The position numbers and the translations under genes were made by a program. The notes under the pieces were generated by a model that saw nothing but the letters and a program-made list of their open reading frames with translations, searched no databases and had not been told where the DNA came from. This document shows positions 53,337 through 64,000 of a stretch of DNA of 64,000 nt, one piece after another. The stretch is from Methylibium rhizosphaerae. Its GTDB lineage: Bacteria > Pseudomonadota > Gammaproteobacteria > Burkholderiales > Burkholderiaceae_C. The DNA lies in assembly GCF_006386545.1 (NCBI RefSeq), contig NZ_SWAR01000009.1, positions 1 to 64,000 on the forward strand, given 5' to 3'. Every line of letters begins with the position of its first letter. Position 1 is the first letter of the stretch.

Positions 53337-53926
53337 TCAGGCGGCGTTCAACACGCCCGCGGGAAAGCACCGATCCGGCCACCCCAAACTTGTTGCGAGC
53401 AGACGCCAGTCGAAGGCGCTGCCGGGGTCGCGCTTGCGCGAGGGCGCCACATGTTCGTGGCCAACCACCTGCGCGATCGGACAGCGCATCGCCAGTTCGC
53501 GCAGCAGCGTTGCCAGCACTTCGTACTGCACCGGCTCGAACGGATGGTCCTCGAGCCCTTCGAGCTCGATGCCCACGGAGTAGTCGTTGCACTCGTCGCG
53601 CCCGCCCCAGCTCGAGCGCCCGGCATGCCAGGCGCGGTCGTCGACCGACACGAACTGCAGCAATTCGCCGTCCCGGCGAATCAGGAAGTGCGCCGACACG
53701 GTGGCCCCGCGGATCTGCTCGAAGTACGGGTGCGCAGACCAGTCGAGCCGGTTGGTGAACAGCCGCTCGATCTCGTCACCGCCGTACTGGCCGGGCGGCA
53801 GGCTGATCGAGTGCACGATGGCCAGCGTGGGCGGCGCGCCATCGGCCGGGCGCGGCCCGAAGTTGGGTGAGTCGATGCGCCGGGCCGCGGCCCACCAGCC
53901 GCCGGACCACGCCGAGGCGGCTGCGG

Positions 53927-53930
<4 letters not shown>
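53337..53930 (-). CDS. ampD: N-acetylmuramoyl-L-alanine amidase AmpD
   Basis: A 197-residue zinc amidase of the amidase_2 family that cleaves anhydro-muropeptides in cell-wall recycling. Zinc ligands are His in [10 protein letters not shown] (near residue 40), His in VGHEHVAP and Asp in [21 protein letters not shown] contains the conserved glutamate. No signal peptide, so cytosolic. It overlaps the pilR stop as ATGA, an arrangement common in Burkholderiales. It fits with mpl and mtgA in this window. Confidence 0.95.
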
Positions 53931-55551
<1,621 letters not shown>

Positions 55552-55555
<4 letters not shown>

Positions 55556-57489
55556 ATTTGAAGGCGGGCTTCAGGCGGGTCCAGCAGCGGTTCGCGCTTG
55601 AGGGTGATGAAAAATTCGTTGCGGTGACGCTCGGTCGCGGGCCGCTGACGGTAATCGATGCTAGCGCCGTAGCGTTCGCAAAGTTCGCGGCAAATATACA
55701 AGCCCAACCCGGTGCCGCGGCTTCGTGTCGAGAAGAAAGGCTCGAACAGATAGCGCTCGACGTCCGGGGCGATGGGCGGCCCGTCGCTCAGCACCGAAAG
55801 CTCGAGCTGGTCGGTGTCGCGATGCAACGCAAGGCGAACCCATGCCGCACCGGTGGCCTTGGTGCCGTGGCGATGGGCGTTGTCCAGGAGGTTCACGAGC
55901 ACGCGGCGCAGATGGTCCTCGTCGAAACGCACGCCGACCGATTCGTCCGGCAGGCTCACCTTGAGCGGACTGCGCTCACCGAGCGGCAGCTGGGCCGTGC
56001 GAGCCCACTCGCTGCAAACCGCGGCAACCAGCGTGCCCAGTTCGAGCACGCCGGCTTCGGGCGCAGTGCCGGGCGCTACCTCCATCACATCGTCGACGAT
56101 GCGTTTCAGGCGCTGCACGTTGTCGGCCACCATCTGGGTGAGCTGCCGCTGGCCGGGCGTGGTGGCGTCTTCCGAAAGCAGGGCGTTGGCCTGCGAGATC
56201 GCTGCCAGCGGATTGCGGATCTCATGCGCGATGCCGGCTGACACCCGCCCCATGGCGGCAAGCTTCTCCTGGCGCACGCGCGCCTCGGCGGTGCGCACGT
56301 CTTCCAGGAACAGCACGCAGAACTCCTCGGGCGCCCGCGGGTCGCGCCGCCGCGTGAAGCGAACGCGCAGGCGCAGCTGGCGTGTGCCTCCGCTGATGTA
56401 GCTCAGCAGGACATCGCGCCCCGCCTCGGGCCAGATGCTTTCTGCAAAGGCTTTTTCCACTGCCTTCACCAGCGGTTCCCAGGCCGCCACACCGCGCAGC
56501 TGGAAGGGAGCCTGCCGTGTCATGCCGTCTTCGGCCAGCAGCAGGCGCGCCGCCGGGTTGGCCGCCCGCACGCGGCCACGGCGATCCACGACAAGCACGC
56601 CCTCCTGCATCTCCTCGATCACCAGGCGGTTCAGCTGGGCCTGCTGACGCGCGAGCTCCAGGCTGCCTCGCGCGGTGAGCTCTTCGCGGGCGAGCCGGCC
56701 GGCGAGTTCTCCAGCCAGGATCGTGATGACGAAGAAGCCGATCCCGGCGAGGCCTGCCTGGGTGATGAGCAGCGAAGGCACACCACCGGCCTGCACGTTG
56801 AGCCAGGCGGTACCGAGCAGGATGATCGCGACCAGTGCGGCCGTGGCCAGCGCTGCAATGCGCGAGGTCAGCACCCCGGCCATGAGCACCGGCAGCACCA
56901 GCAGCGCCACGTAGTTGAGGCTGGACGCTGAGGCGAGCGCATGCAGCGCCGAGAACGCGAGCACGTCCACGCCGATGGTCAGCAACCACTGCCCGCGGCT
57001 CAGCCGGGCGACCGGCTGGCCGGAGGCGCTTGCCATGTTCAGCCCGGGCAGGAGCCAGATGCTGACAGCCACCGCCGCATAGGCGACGCACATGCCCAGC
57101 ACCAGCGTGGGCGGCTTGCCAGAGAAGAAGCTGGCCACCACCTGCGCCCCGAGCAGGGCCATGCCGAGCGCCGCACGCGCACCCAGGAAGGCCCGGTAGA
57201 TGCGCTGGAAGGACGGACGCGTCGTGCTGACCAGCCGGCGCGCCTGGCGCGAGATGAAACGCGAGTCGAGCGGCGACTGTCCCTGCAGGTCGCTCCAGTC
57301 GCCGTCGTAGCGCGACTCGTCGTCATGGAGTGCGTCGGCGTCGGCCGGGTCCAGCCGGGTGTCGTCTCCCACACCGAGGGCGCCGAACCACGACTCCTCG
57401 GGTGCGGTGCGTCCTTCCTTGCGGGCTGCCGCCTGGTGGGCCGACTGCCGCCGCGCCCCTCGACTGCTCGGCCGGGTGCCGGTGCTCAA
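55552..57489 (-). CDS. pilS: Membrane sensor kinase PilS
   Basis: A 645-residue histidine kinase paired with PilR. The start is TTG at 57489, overlapping the upstream stop as TTGA with GAGG 7 nt before it. The first ~100 residues are hydrophilic and charged, an extension beyond typical PilS. Six hydrophobic helices (about 125-275), a PAS-like domain (about 285-400), the HisKA site [10 protein letters not shown] with His422 and the HATPase ([27 protein letters not shown]) follow. The stop overlaps pilR. Confidence 0.93.
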
Positions 57490-57752
57490 GCCTTGCCCTC
57501 TTGCAGGTGTCGATGCGACTCGCTGCAGTAGAGCCGGCCCCCGGACCCGGTCAGGGCTTCGCTGCGGGGCAGGTGCACGCCGCAGTGCGAGCAGGCCACC
57601 ACCTGCTGCAAGCCAGGCTCCGCGCCACGTCTCGCGGGGGCCTGGGACGGCGCAGCGCCTGAGGCGTCCTTCGAGCCCGTGCCGGCACCCCGGCCCGAGC
57701 GCATGAGCCACAGCACTGCGACGACGATCAGCAGCAATACCAGGTACTTCAC
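57486..57752 (-). CDS. PP0621-type small zinc-ribbon membrane protein
   Basis: An 88-residue protein with a single N-terminal membrane helix (about 3-17) and a C-terminal metal-binding motif CSHCGVHLPRSEAL...YCSESHRH (CxxC and CxxxH). The GTG start at 57752 has a weak Shine-Dalgarno. It lies between ypjD and pilS, as in many beta- and gammaproteobacteria, with its stop overlapping the pilS TTG. The function is unknown. Confidence 0.85.
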   Translation of the reverse strand: MKYLVLLLIVVAVLWLMRSGRGAGTGSKDASGAAPSQAPARRGAEPGLQQVVACSHCGVHLPRSEALTGSGGRLYCSESHRHLQEGKA

Positions 57753-57762
57753 GAGGGCACCG

Positions 57763-58602
57763 TCACATCGTCGCCGAGGCGCGTTTCAACACGACCTCGA
57801 GCACGAAACGAGACCCGACGTACCCGAGCAGCAAGAGCACGGCGCCGAAGTAGAGCCAGCGGGTTGCGTTGCGCCCACGCCAGCCGAAGGCAGCGCGCCC
57901 GGCCAGCAGGCCGGCGAACACCGCCCAGCCAAGCACCGAGAACACCGTCTTGTGGTCCCAGCGCCAGGGGCTCGCGTACCACCAGCCCAACAGCAGGGCC
58001 ATCGAGAGCACGACGAAGCCGGCCGCCACGAATCGGAAGGTGAGTGTCTCCAGGCGCAGCAGCGGCAGCCCCATCGGCGTGGGCGGCTGCCTGAGCGTGC
58101 CCGCGCCGTTGGGCTTCAGGCGCATCTGCCGCTCTGCGTTGCTCAGCAGCGCGGCATGCAGCACCGCCGCGCCGAACAGTCCGTAGGAGGCAATGCCCAG
58201 CACCCAGTGCAGCGGCGCCCACGCCGAGCCGGCGTGAGGACGAAACTCCCCCGGGAAGAGCAGCGCCAGCAGCACGGCCGTGGCGCCCAGCGATGCCAGC
58301 ACGCGGCGCACGCCGGGCAGCGGCACCAGCCGGCTTTCCACTGCGTAGACGGCCAGCACCAGCCACAGGGTCACCGACAGCGCCGGCGCAAAACCGAAAC
58401 GCGCGCCGGGCTGCGCCGAGCCGATGCCGAGGGTGTCGACCAAGATCGCGGCGGCATGCGCCACCCAGCCGGCGAGCAAGCCCACGCGCAGTGCGTGGGC
58501 TTCGCCGCGCAGCGTCGCCGCCGCATAGCCGGCCAGCGCCAGCACGCTGGGCAGGGCCAGGGCCCACCAGCCGGGCGAGTCGAGACGGGGCAATAGAATC
58601 AT
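57763..58602 (-). CDS. Cytochrome c assembly family membrane protein (YpjD-like)
   Basis: A 279-residue integral membrane protein of the CcmC/CcsA/HemX superfamily with about eight helices and the tryptophan-rich segment LGWWYASPWRWDHKTVFSVLGW, which carries a conserved histidine. E. coli YpjD has this size; a role in haem handling is assumed but unproven. It heads the ypjD-PP0621-pilS-pilR-ampD unit and is divergent from ffh. TACACT lies 7 nt before the ATG, without a Shine-Dalgarno. Confidence 0.88.
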   Translation of the reverse strand: MILLPRLDSPGWWALALPSVLALAGYAAATLRGEAHALRVGLLAGWVAHAAAILVDTLGIGSAQPGARFGFAPALSVTLWLVLAVYAVESRLVPLPGVRRVLASLGATAVLLALLFPGEFRPHAGSAWAPLHWVLGIASYGLFGAAVLHAALLSNAERQMRLKPNGAGTLRQPPTPMGLPLLRLETLTFRFVAAGFVVLSMALLLGWWYASPWRWDHKTVFSVLGWAVFAGLLAGRAAFGWRGRNATRWLYFGAVLLLLGYVGSRFVLEVVLKRASATM

Positions 58603-58609
58603 CGGCCAC

Positions 58610-58615
58610 AGTGTA
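58610..58615 (-). promoter_or_regulatory. Candidate -10 element for the ypjD-like gene, leaderless type
   Basis: On the minus strand TACACT is followed by the 7-nt GTGGCCG and then the ATG at 58602. It has the same hexamer-to-start spacing as mpl, rsmD and yqgE. No convincing -35 is present. Confidence 0.35.
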
Positions 58616-58678
58616 CTTTCGGGTACGCGCCCTCACGCCGAGCATTCACGTCCGCTGGCTCCAACGTTCCGCTTCAGC

Positions 58679-60046
58679 ATGGCCACCTCCGCCCTTTCCG
58701 AACGCCTGTCGCGCCTGGTCAAGACCATGCGGGGGCAGGCCCGCATCACCGACTCGAACGTCCAGGACATGCTGCGTGAAGTGCGCATGGCGCTGCTGGA
58801 GGCCGACGTGGCCCTGCCCGTGGTGCGCGACTTCATCGCGCGGGTGAAGGAGAAGGCGCTCGGGCAGGAGGTGATCGGGTCGCTGTCGCCGGGTCAGGCG
58901 CTGGTGGGCATCGTGCACAAGGAACTGGCCGCCACCATGGGCCAGGGCATCGCGGACATCGATCTCGCGACCCAGCCTCCGGCTGTCATCCTGATGGCCG
59001 GCCTGCAGGGCGCCGGCAAGACGACCACCACCGCCAAGCTCGCCAAGCACCTGATCGAGAAGCGCAAGAAGAAGGTGCTCACCGTCTCGGCCGACGTCTA
59101 CCGCCCGGCCGCCATCGAGCAGCTCAAGACCGTGACCCGGCAGGCCGGTGCCGAGTGGTTCCCCTCCTCGCCGACCGACGCCCCCCGCGACATCGCGCAC
59201 AAGGCGCTCGACCATGCACGCAGGCACTACTTCGACGTGCTGCTGGTCGACACCGCCGGCCGCCTGGCGATCGACGAGGCCCTGATGGCCGAGATCCGGG
59301 ACCTGCATGCCGAGCTCAAGCCGGTGGAGACGCTCTTCGTCGTCGACGCCATGCAGGGTCAGGACGCGGTCAACACGGCCAAGGCCTTCAAGGAGGCGCT
59401 GCCCCTCACCGGCATCGTCCTCACCAAGCTCGACGGCGACTCCCGCGGCGGCGCGGCCTTGTCGGTGCGCACGATCACCGGCGCGCCGATCAAGTTCGCC
59501 GGTGTGTCCGAGAAGATCGACGGGCTCGAAGTCTTCGACGCCGACCGGCATGCGGGCCGCGTGCTCGGCATGGGCGACATCGTCGCGCTGGTCGAGGAAG
59601 TGCAGAAGGGCGTTGACGTCGAGGCCGCACAGAAGCTCGCCGCCAAGGTGAAGGCCGGCGACAACTTCGACCTCAACGACTTCCTGTCCCAGATCTCGCA
59701 GATGAAGAAGATGGGCGGGCTGTCCGGCCTGCTCGACAAGCTGCCCACCGAGCTGGCCGGCAAGGCCGGAGCCGGTGACATGGACCGGGCCGAGCGCGAC
59801 ATGCGGCGCATGGAAGGGATCATCAATTCGATGACACCTCTTGAGCGCCGCAAGCCGGAGCTGCTGAAGGCCAGCCGCAAGCGCCGCATCGCCGCCGGTG
59901 CAGGCGTGCAGGTCCAGGAGGTGAACCGCCTGCTCAATCAGTTCGAGCAGATGCAGGGGATGATGAAAAAGATGAAGGGCGGCGGCCTGATGAAGATGAT
60001 GAAGCGCATGGGCGGCCTGAAGGGCCTGCCCGGTATGGGACGCTGA
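58679..60046 (+). CDS. ffh: Signal recognition particle protein Ffh
   Basis: A 455-residue SRP GTPase that binds 4.5S RNA and nascent signal sequences. The N-domain is followed by the G-domain with GLQGAGKTTT (108-117), the DTAGR motif and TKLDGD. The methionine-rich M domain ends with repeated Met/Lys/Gly (QMQGMMKKMKGGGLMKMMKRM). Full length. Its receptor FtsY lies 850 bp further on, on the other strand, an unusually close pairing. Confidence 0.97.
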   Translation: MATSALSERLSRLVKTMRGQARITDSNVQDMLREVRMALLEADVALPVVRDFIARVKEKALGQEVIGSLSPGQALVGIVHKELAATMGQGIADIDLATQPPAVILMAGLQGAGKTTTTAKLAKHLIEKRKKKVLTVSADVYRPAAIEQLKTVTRQAGAEWFPSSPTDAPRDIAHKALDHARRHYFDVLLVDTAGRLAIDEALMAEIRDLHAELKPVETLFVVDAMQGQDAVNTAKAFKEALPLTGIVLTKLDGDSRGGAALSVRTITGAPIKFAGVSEKIDGLEVFDADRHAGRVLGMGDIVALVEEVQKGVDVEAAQKLAAKVKAGDNFDLNDFLSQISQMKKMGGLSGLLDKLPTELAGKAGAGDMDRAERDMRRMEGIINSMTPLERRKPELLKASRKRRIAAGAGVQVQEVNRLLNQFEQMQGMMKKMKGGGLMKMMKRMGGLKGLPGMGR

Positions 60047-60146
60047 CGGGCCGCTGACGACCTGCCAAGGCGTCGAAGTTCGGATTGACCGCAATGCGGG
60101 CGCCCGCTAACGTAATTTGCTCCGTTTTTCCTGGATATCGGTACCG

Positions 60147-60875
60147 ATGGATCCTCTATTGATTGGCCTGGTCGTGGTGGCGGTTCTGGCCGTCCTGTGG
60201 CTTGCGACACGCAAGCGCCAACCGGCTGCGCCTGCCGCAAAACCCAAGGCCAAGGCACTCGATGCCCTGGACACCGTGGTCGCGTGGCCGCCATCGGCCA
60301 CGCGGCTAATGACCAACTCCGAGCGCAAGGCCTATGCCGTGCTGCGCACGGCCCTGCCCGAGCACATGGTGCTGGCCCAGGTCCCGCTGGCGCGTTTCAT
60401 CAAGGTGCCCACCCGCTATTCGTATGCCGAGTGGATGCGCCGCGCCGGCCAGCTGTGCGTGGACCTGCTGGTGTGCGACTCGAGCTCCCAGGTGGTGGCG
60501 GTCGTCGACGTGCGCCAGGCCGACATCGACGAAAGCGAGCGCGCGCACAAGCGTCATGCCCGCATGGACCGCGTGCTCAAGGCTGCCGGCATTCCGGTGC
60601 ACGTGTGGCGCGAAGGCCACCTGCCCAGCGCCAATGCGGCACGCGAGCAGGTGCTGCAAGGCATGCCGCCCGAGCTGTCCCAGCAGGAAGGCGGCGCCAG
60701 CGTGCGCACCCGGTCGGCAGCCGCACGGCTGGCCCCTTCGCTCGACTCCGGGCTCGAGGACGACGACGCCGTGCCGCGCGATCCGCCGCCCTCCACCTGG
60801 TTCGACGAGCTCGATTCGGCGCCCGCGCCACTCGATGGTGGGGCCCCCACCAACCGGCCGGGGCCCCGGCCCTGA
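60147..60875 (+). CDS. DUF2726 membrane-anchored protein
   Basis: A 242-residue protein with one N-terminal membrane helix (about 4-20), a basic Pro/Ala linker and a DUF2726 domain (about 55-165): LMTNSERKAYAVLRTALPEHMVLAQVPLARFI and VVDVRQADIDESERAHKRHARMDRVLKAAGIPVHVWR. The domain is related to restriction-endonuclease-like folds, so nucleic-acid binding or cleavage is possible but not shown. The acidic, Pro-rich C-terminus (about 195-242) is disordered. It is convergent with ftsY. Confidence 0.82.
   Translation: MDPLLIGLVVVAVLAVLWLATRKRQPAAPAAKPKAKALDALDTVVAWPPSATRLMTNSERKAYAVLRTALPEHMVLAQVPLARFIKVPTRYSYAEWMRRAGQLCVDLLVCDSSSQVVAVVDVRQADIDESERAHKRHARMDRVLKAAGIPVHVWREGHLPSANAAREQVLQGMPPELSQQEGGASVRTRSAAARLAPSLDSGLEDDDAVPRDPPPSTWFDELDSAPAPLDGGAPTNRPGPRP
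60856..60871. other. 16-bp palindrome between DUF2726 gene and ftsY
   Basis: GGCCGGGGCCCCGGCC is a perfect palindrome at the end of the DUF2726 coding region, 23 bp from the ftsY stop. It may help separate the two convergent transcripts, but it lacks a T tract and could simply be Gly/Pro coding sequence. Confidence 0.3.
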
Positions 60876-60893
60876 ACCGGCCGCCGGCCGACC

Positions 60894-61964
<1,071 letters not shown>

Positions 61965-61985
61965 GGGATTCCTTGGATCGCGTTC

Positions 61986-62027
61986 GATTCTAGGAGGCCG
62001 CCGCAGGCACCCCCGCTCTCTAGAATC
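61986..62027. promoter_or_regulatory. Symmetric divergent -10 elements for ftsY and rsmD
   Basis: The 69-nt gap holds an inverted repeat, GATTCTAG (61986-61993) and CTAGAATC (62020-62027). Each arm reads TAGAAT outward: complement of 61987-61992 for ftsY, 62021-62026 for rsmD. The rsmD copy ends 7 nt before its GTG (leaderless layout); the ftsY copy leaves room for a Shine-Dalgarno. No good -35 is seen for either. Confidence 0.5.
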
Positions 62028-62033
62028 GCGGCC

Positions 62034-62648
62034 GTGAAACCCGCCCAGCGCCCCCCCGCCGCCCCCCGCCATGCGCCGCACGAGGTACGCGTGATCGGCG
62101 GCCAGTGGAAGCGCAGCAAGCTCCCTGTGGCCGACGCGCCCGGCCTGCGGCCGACGCCGGACCGCGTGCGCGAGACGCTGTTCAACTGGCTCGGCCAGGA
62201 CCTGACCGGCTGGCGTTGCCTGGACGCATTTGCCGGCAGCGGCGCCCTCGGATTCGAGGCCGCATCGCGCGGCGCAACGCAGGTGGTCCTGCTGGAGCGG
62301 GACGCAAGGCTGGCGGCCTCGCTGCGCGCGTCCAAGGCCCGGCTGGGCGCGTCGACGGTGCAGGTCGAGACGGCGGATGCGCTGGCCTGGATGCGGCAGG
62401 CGCAGCGCGCCAGCTTCGATGTCGTCTTCATCGATCCGCCGTTCGATGCAGACCTGTTCGAGCCCGCATTGCGCGCGGCCGTCCCCCTGCTCGCGCCGGC
62501 CGGCTGCATCTATCTGGAGGCCGGGCGCGCCTTCGACGAAGCCATGCTGCGCCCGCTCGGCGTGCAACTGCACCGCAGCGGACGCGCCGCTGCGGTGCAT
62601 TACCATCTGCTGCACCCTGTGCCCGACGACCTCCCCTCGCCATCATGA
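62034..62648 (+). CDS. rsmD: 16S rRNA (guanine966-N2)-methyltransferase
   Basis: A 204-residue SAM-dependent rRNA methyltransferase. [15 protein letters not shown] is the family start, [15 protein letters not shown] and the SAM loop [19 protein letters not shown] follow, and the catalytic [11 protein letters not shown] stands near residue 130. The start is GTG at 62034 with no Shine-Dalgarno, consistent with a leaderless message. It overlaps coaD as ATGA; this rsmD-coaD pair is common. Confidence 0.95.
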   Translation: MKPAQRPPAAPRHAPHEVRVIGGQWKRSKLPVADAPGLRPTPDRVRETLFNWLGQDLTGWRCLDAFAGSGALGFEAASRGATQVVLLERDARLAASLRASKARLGASTVQVETADALAWMRQAQRASFDVVFIDPPFDADLFEPALRAAVPLLAPAGCIYLEAGRAFDEAMLRPLGVQLHRSGRAAAVHYHLLHPVPDDLPSPS

Positions 62649-63145
62649 CTTCCGCGACCCGCCTCACCGCCGTCTACCCCGGCACCTTCGACCCGATGAC
62701 GCTGGGGCACGAAGACCTGATGCGCAGGGCCAGCCGGCTGTTCGAGCGGCTCATCCTGGCGGTGGCCGCGGGCCACCACAAGCGCACCATGTTCACGGTG
62801 GACGAGCGGCTCGAGATCGCGCGCGAGGTAGCAAAGCCCTACCCGAACGTCGAGGTCATTGCCTTCCGCGGCCTGCTGCGCGATTTCGTGGTGGCCAACG
62901 GCGGCCGCGTCGTCGTGCGCGGGCTGCGGGCGGTGAGCGACTTCGAATACGAGTTTCAGATGGCCGGCATGAACCGGCAGCTCATGCCCGACGTGGAGAC
63001 GCTGTTCCTGACGCCGAGCGACCAGTTCCAGTTCGTGTCGGGCACCTTCGTGCGGGAGATTGCCAGCCTGGGCGGTGATGTTTCCAAGTTCGTGGCACCC
63101 TCCGTGCTCGAGCGGCTGAAGAGCCGCGTCAAGAGCAACCCCTGA
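62645..63145 (+). CDS. coaD: Phosphopantetheine adenylyltransferase
   Basis: A 166-residue nucleotidyltransferase in coenzyme A synthesis. It has [22 protein letters not shown] with the T/HxGH motif, [22 protein letters not shown], and the second motif [10 protein letters not shown] (usually ISSTxVRE). The length is typical. It is coupled to rsmD; the ferredoxin follows 15 nt later. Confidence 0.96.
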   Translation: MTSATRLTAVYPGTFDPMTLGHEDLMRRASRLFERLILAVAAGHHKRTMFTVDERLEIAREVAKPYPNVEVIAFRGLLRDFVVANGGRVVVRGLRAVSDFEYEFQMAGMNRQLMPDVETLFLTPSDQFQFVSGTFVREIASLGGDVSKFVAPSVLERLKSRVKSNP

Positions 63146-63454
<309 letters not shown>

Positions 63455-63456
63455 CT

Positions 63457-63909
63457 TCAGTCGCGCGGCCGCTTCTTCCGCTCGCTGCCGGGCTCCTCGG
63501 CCGTGAAGAGGTCCGGCTCAGCAGACTTGCTCGCTTTGCCCTTGCGTTTGCGCGACTTGCCACCGGACTTGCCCACCGGCTTTTCCTCCGCCTCCACAGT
63601 GCCGGGCCCGCTCAAGGACGTGGCACCGCCGGGCCGCAGCGAACGCTCGAACCGGCGGTTGTCGCGCGCCAGGCTTTCCGCAGCGCGCGCCTGTCGTTGC
63701 TCCACCTCTCGTGCTGCCGTCAGTTCGGTGTCGCTGCGCGAATCGTCCACGCTCATCGTGCGGCCGCTACCGTCAGCGCACGGCTTTTCGCTGAAGCTGC
63801 GCCCATCGGGACCGCAGCGGTAGATGGTCGCCTGTGCGGCCGCGACGCCCGCGGCGAGCGCCAGCCATGCGCCGCAGCTCCAGCGCAACGCTCTTGCTTG
63901 TTGTCTCAT
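63457..63909 (-). CDS. DUF4124-type secreted protein, unknown function
   Basis: A 150-residue protein with an N-terminal signal peptide (cleavage probably after AAA near 25) and a short DUF4124-like domain (QATIYRCGPDGRSFSEKPCADGSGRTM). A charged coiled-coil region (about 60-90) and a very basic Lys/Arg/Ser/Gly tail follow. The two cysteines of the small domain could form a disulfide. Convergent with the ferredoxin, 2 nt between the stops. Confidence 0.8.
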   Translation of the reverse strand: MRQQARALRWSCGAWLALAAGVAAAQATIYRCGPDGRSFSEKPCADGSGRTMSVDDSRSDTELTAAREVEQRQARAAESLARDNRRFERSLRPGGATSLSGPGTVEAEEKPVGKSGGKSRKRKGKASKSAEPDLFTAEEPGSERKKRPRD

Positions 63910-63942
63910 CGTCCCCTCCCTTGATGTGTTCTCTACTGCCGG

Positions 63943-64000
63943 TCAGCCCGGCGGCGGCAGGTCCGCCGGTCTGGGTGGCTTGGGCCTGGGCGGCTTGCTG
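63943..64000 (-). CDS. C-terminal end of an unidentified gene, cut by the right edge
   Basis: On the minus strand an open frame enters from beyond 64000 and ends in a TGA at 63943-63945, 33 nt upstream of the DUF4124 start. It reads as a Pro/Arg-rich end (KPPRPKPPRPADLPPPG). Eighteen residues do not allow identification, and the frame choice rests on the stop position and proline bias alone. Confidence 0.3.
   Translation of the reverse strand, partial: SKPPRPKPPRPADLPPPG

Overview
The window is a very GC-rich, densely packed bacterial chromosome segment with a gene content typical of the Betaproteobacteria, order Burkholderiales. The markers are yqgE-ruvX-pyrR-pyrB-pyrC', rubredoxin-pilGHIJ-chpA divergent from thiD-hemL, ypjD-PP0621-pilS-pilR-ampD divergent from ffh, and a lysine/alanine-rich histone H1-like protein. 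No species is assigned. I see 57 complete genes and two fragments at the window edges, but no tRNA, rRNA, insertion sequence, prophage or CRISPR array. Almost everything is core chromosome.

Layout. 1-6072 (minus): a gene start cut by the left edge, two 44-bp hairpin repeats, a degenerate HD-GYP protein, and a pyrimidine/housekeeping operon (yqgE, ruvX, pyrR, pyrB, non-catalytic pyrC', acyltransferase). 6128-7612 (plus): a DNA photolyase. 7635-14323 (minus): a TetR-OMF-MFP-RND drug-efflux operon with a palindromic operator candidate. 14461-26042 (minus): the type IV pilus chemosensory cluster (rubredoxin, pilG, pilH, pilI, pilJ, the 2125-residue hybrid kinase ChpA) ending in a diguanylate cyclase. 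26198-28442 (plus): thiD, hemL. 28467-30527 (minus): oligopeptidase A. 30642-46867 (plus): a long run with mpl, DUF454, esterase, ribE, fumC, RNase II, TonB-like, aroE, mtgA, a conserved unknown, a TlpA-like thioredoxin, aroQ, accB, accC, prmA, a zinc-ribbon membrane protein, a PfkB kinase and a small coiled-coil membrane protein. 46895-52882 (minus): TonB-like protein, DUF167, histone H1-like, nrdB, nrdA. 53337-58602 (minus): ampD, pilR, pilS, PP0621, ypjD. 58679-64000: ffh, DUF2726, ftsY, rsmD, coaD, ferredoxin, DUF4124 and a cut gene end.

How parts connect. Two separate type IV pilus control systems lie here, the Pil-Chp chemosensory pathway and the PilS-PilR two-component system. Chp is tied by gene order to a c-di-GMP cyclase that carries a feedback I-site. 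The ribonucleotide reductase genes have a textbook NrdR control region: two 16-bp boxes 31 bp apart overlapping a good sigma-70 promoter, followed by a leader of about 240 nt. Both halves of the SRP targeting pair (Ffh, FtsY) are present. Fatty-acid (accBC), shikimate (aroE, aroQ) and peptidoglycan (mpl, mtgA, ampD) genes are scattered along the plus-strand run.

The most notable non-gene signal is a recurring architecture in which a -10-like hexamer (TAGAAT, TAAAAT, TACACT, GACACT) ends 7-8 nt before the start codon with no Shine-Dalgarno. It is seen at yqgE, phr, mpl, ypjD and rsmD and suggests leaderless mRNAs. Several enzymes look catalytically altered (HD-GYP, PyrC', ThiD). I did not find a clearly new multi-gene defence or metabolic system. 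The novelty here lies in regulation and in pseudo-enzyme variants.
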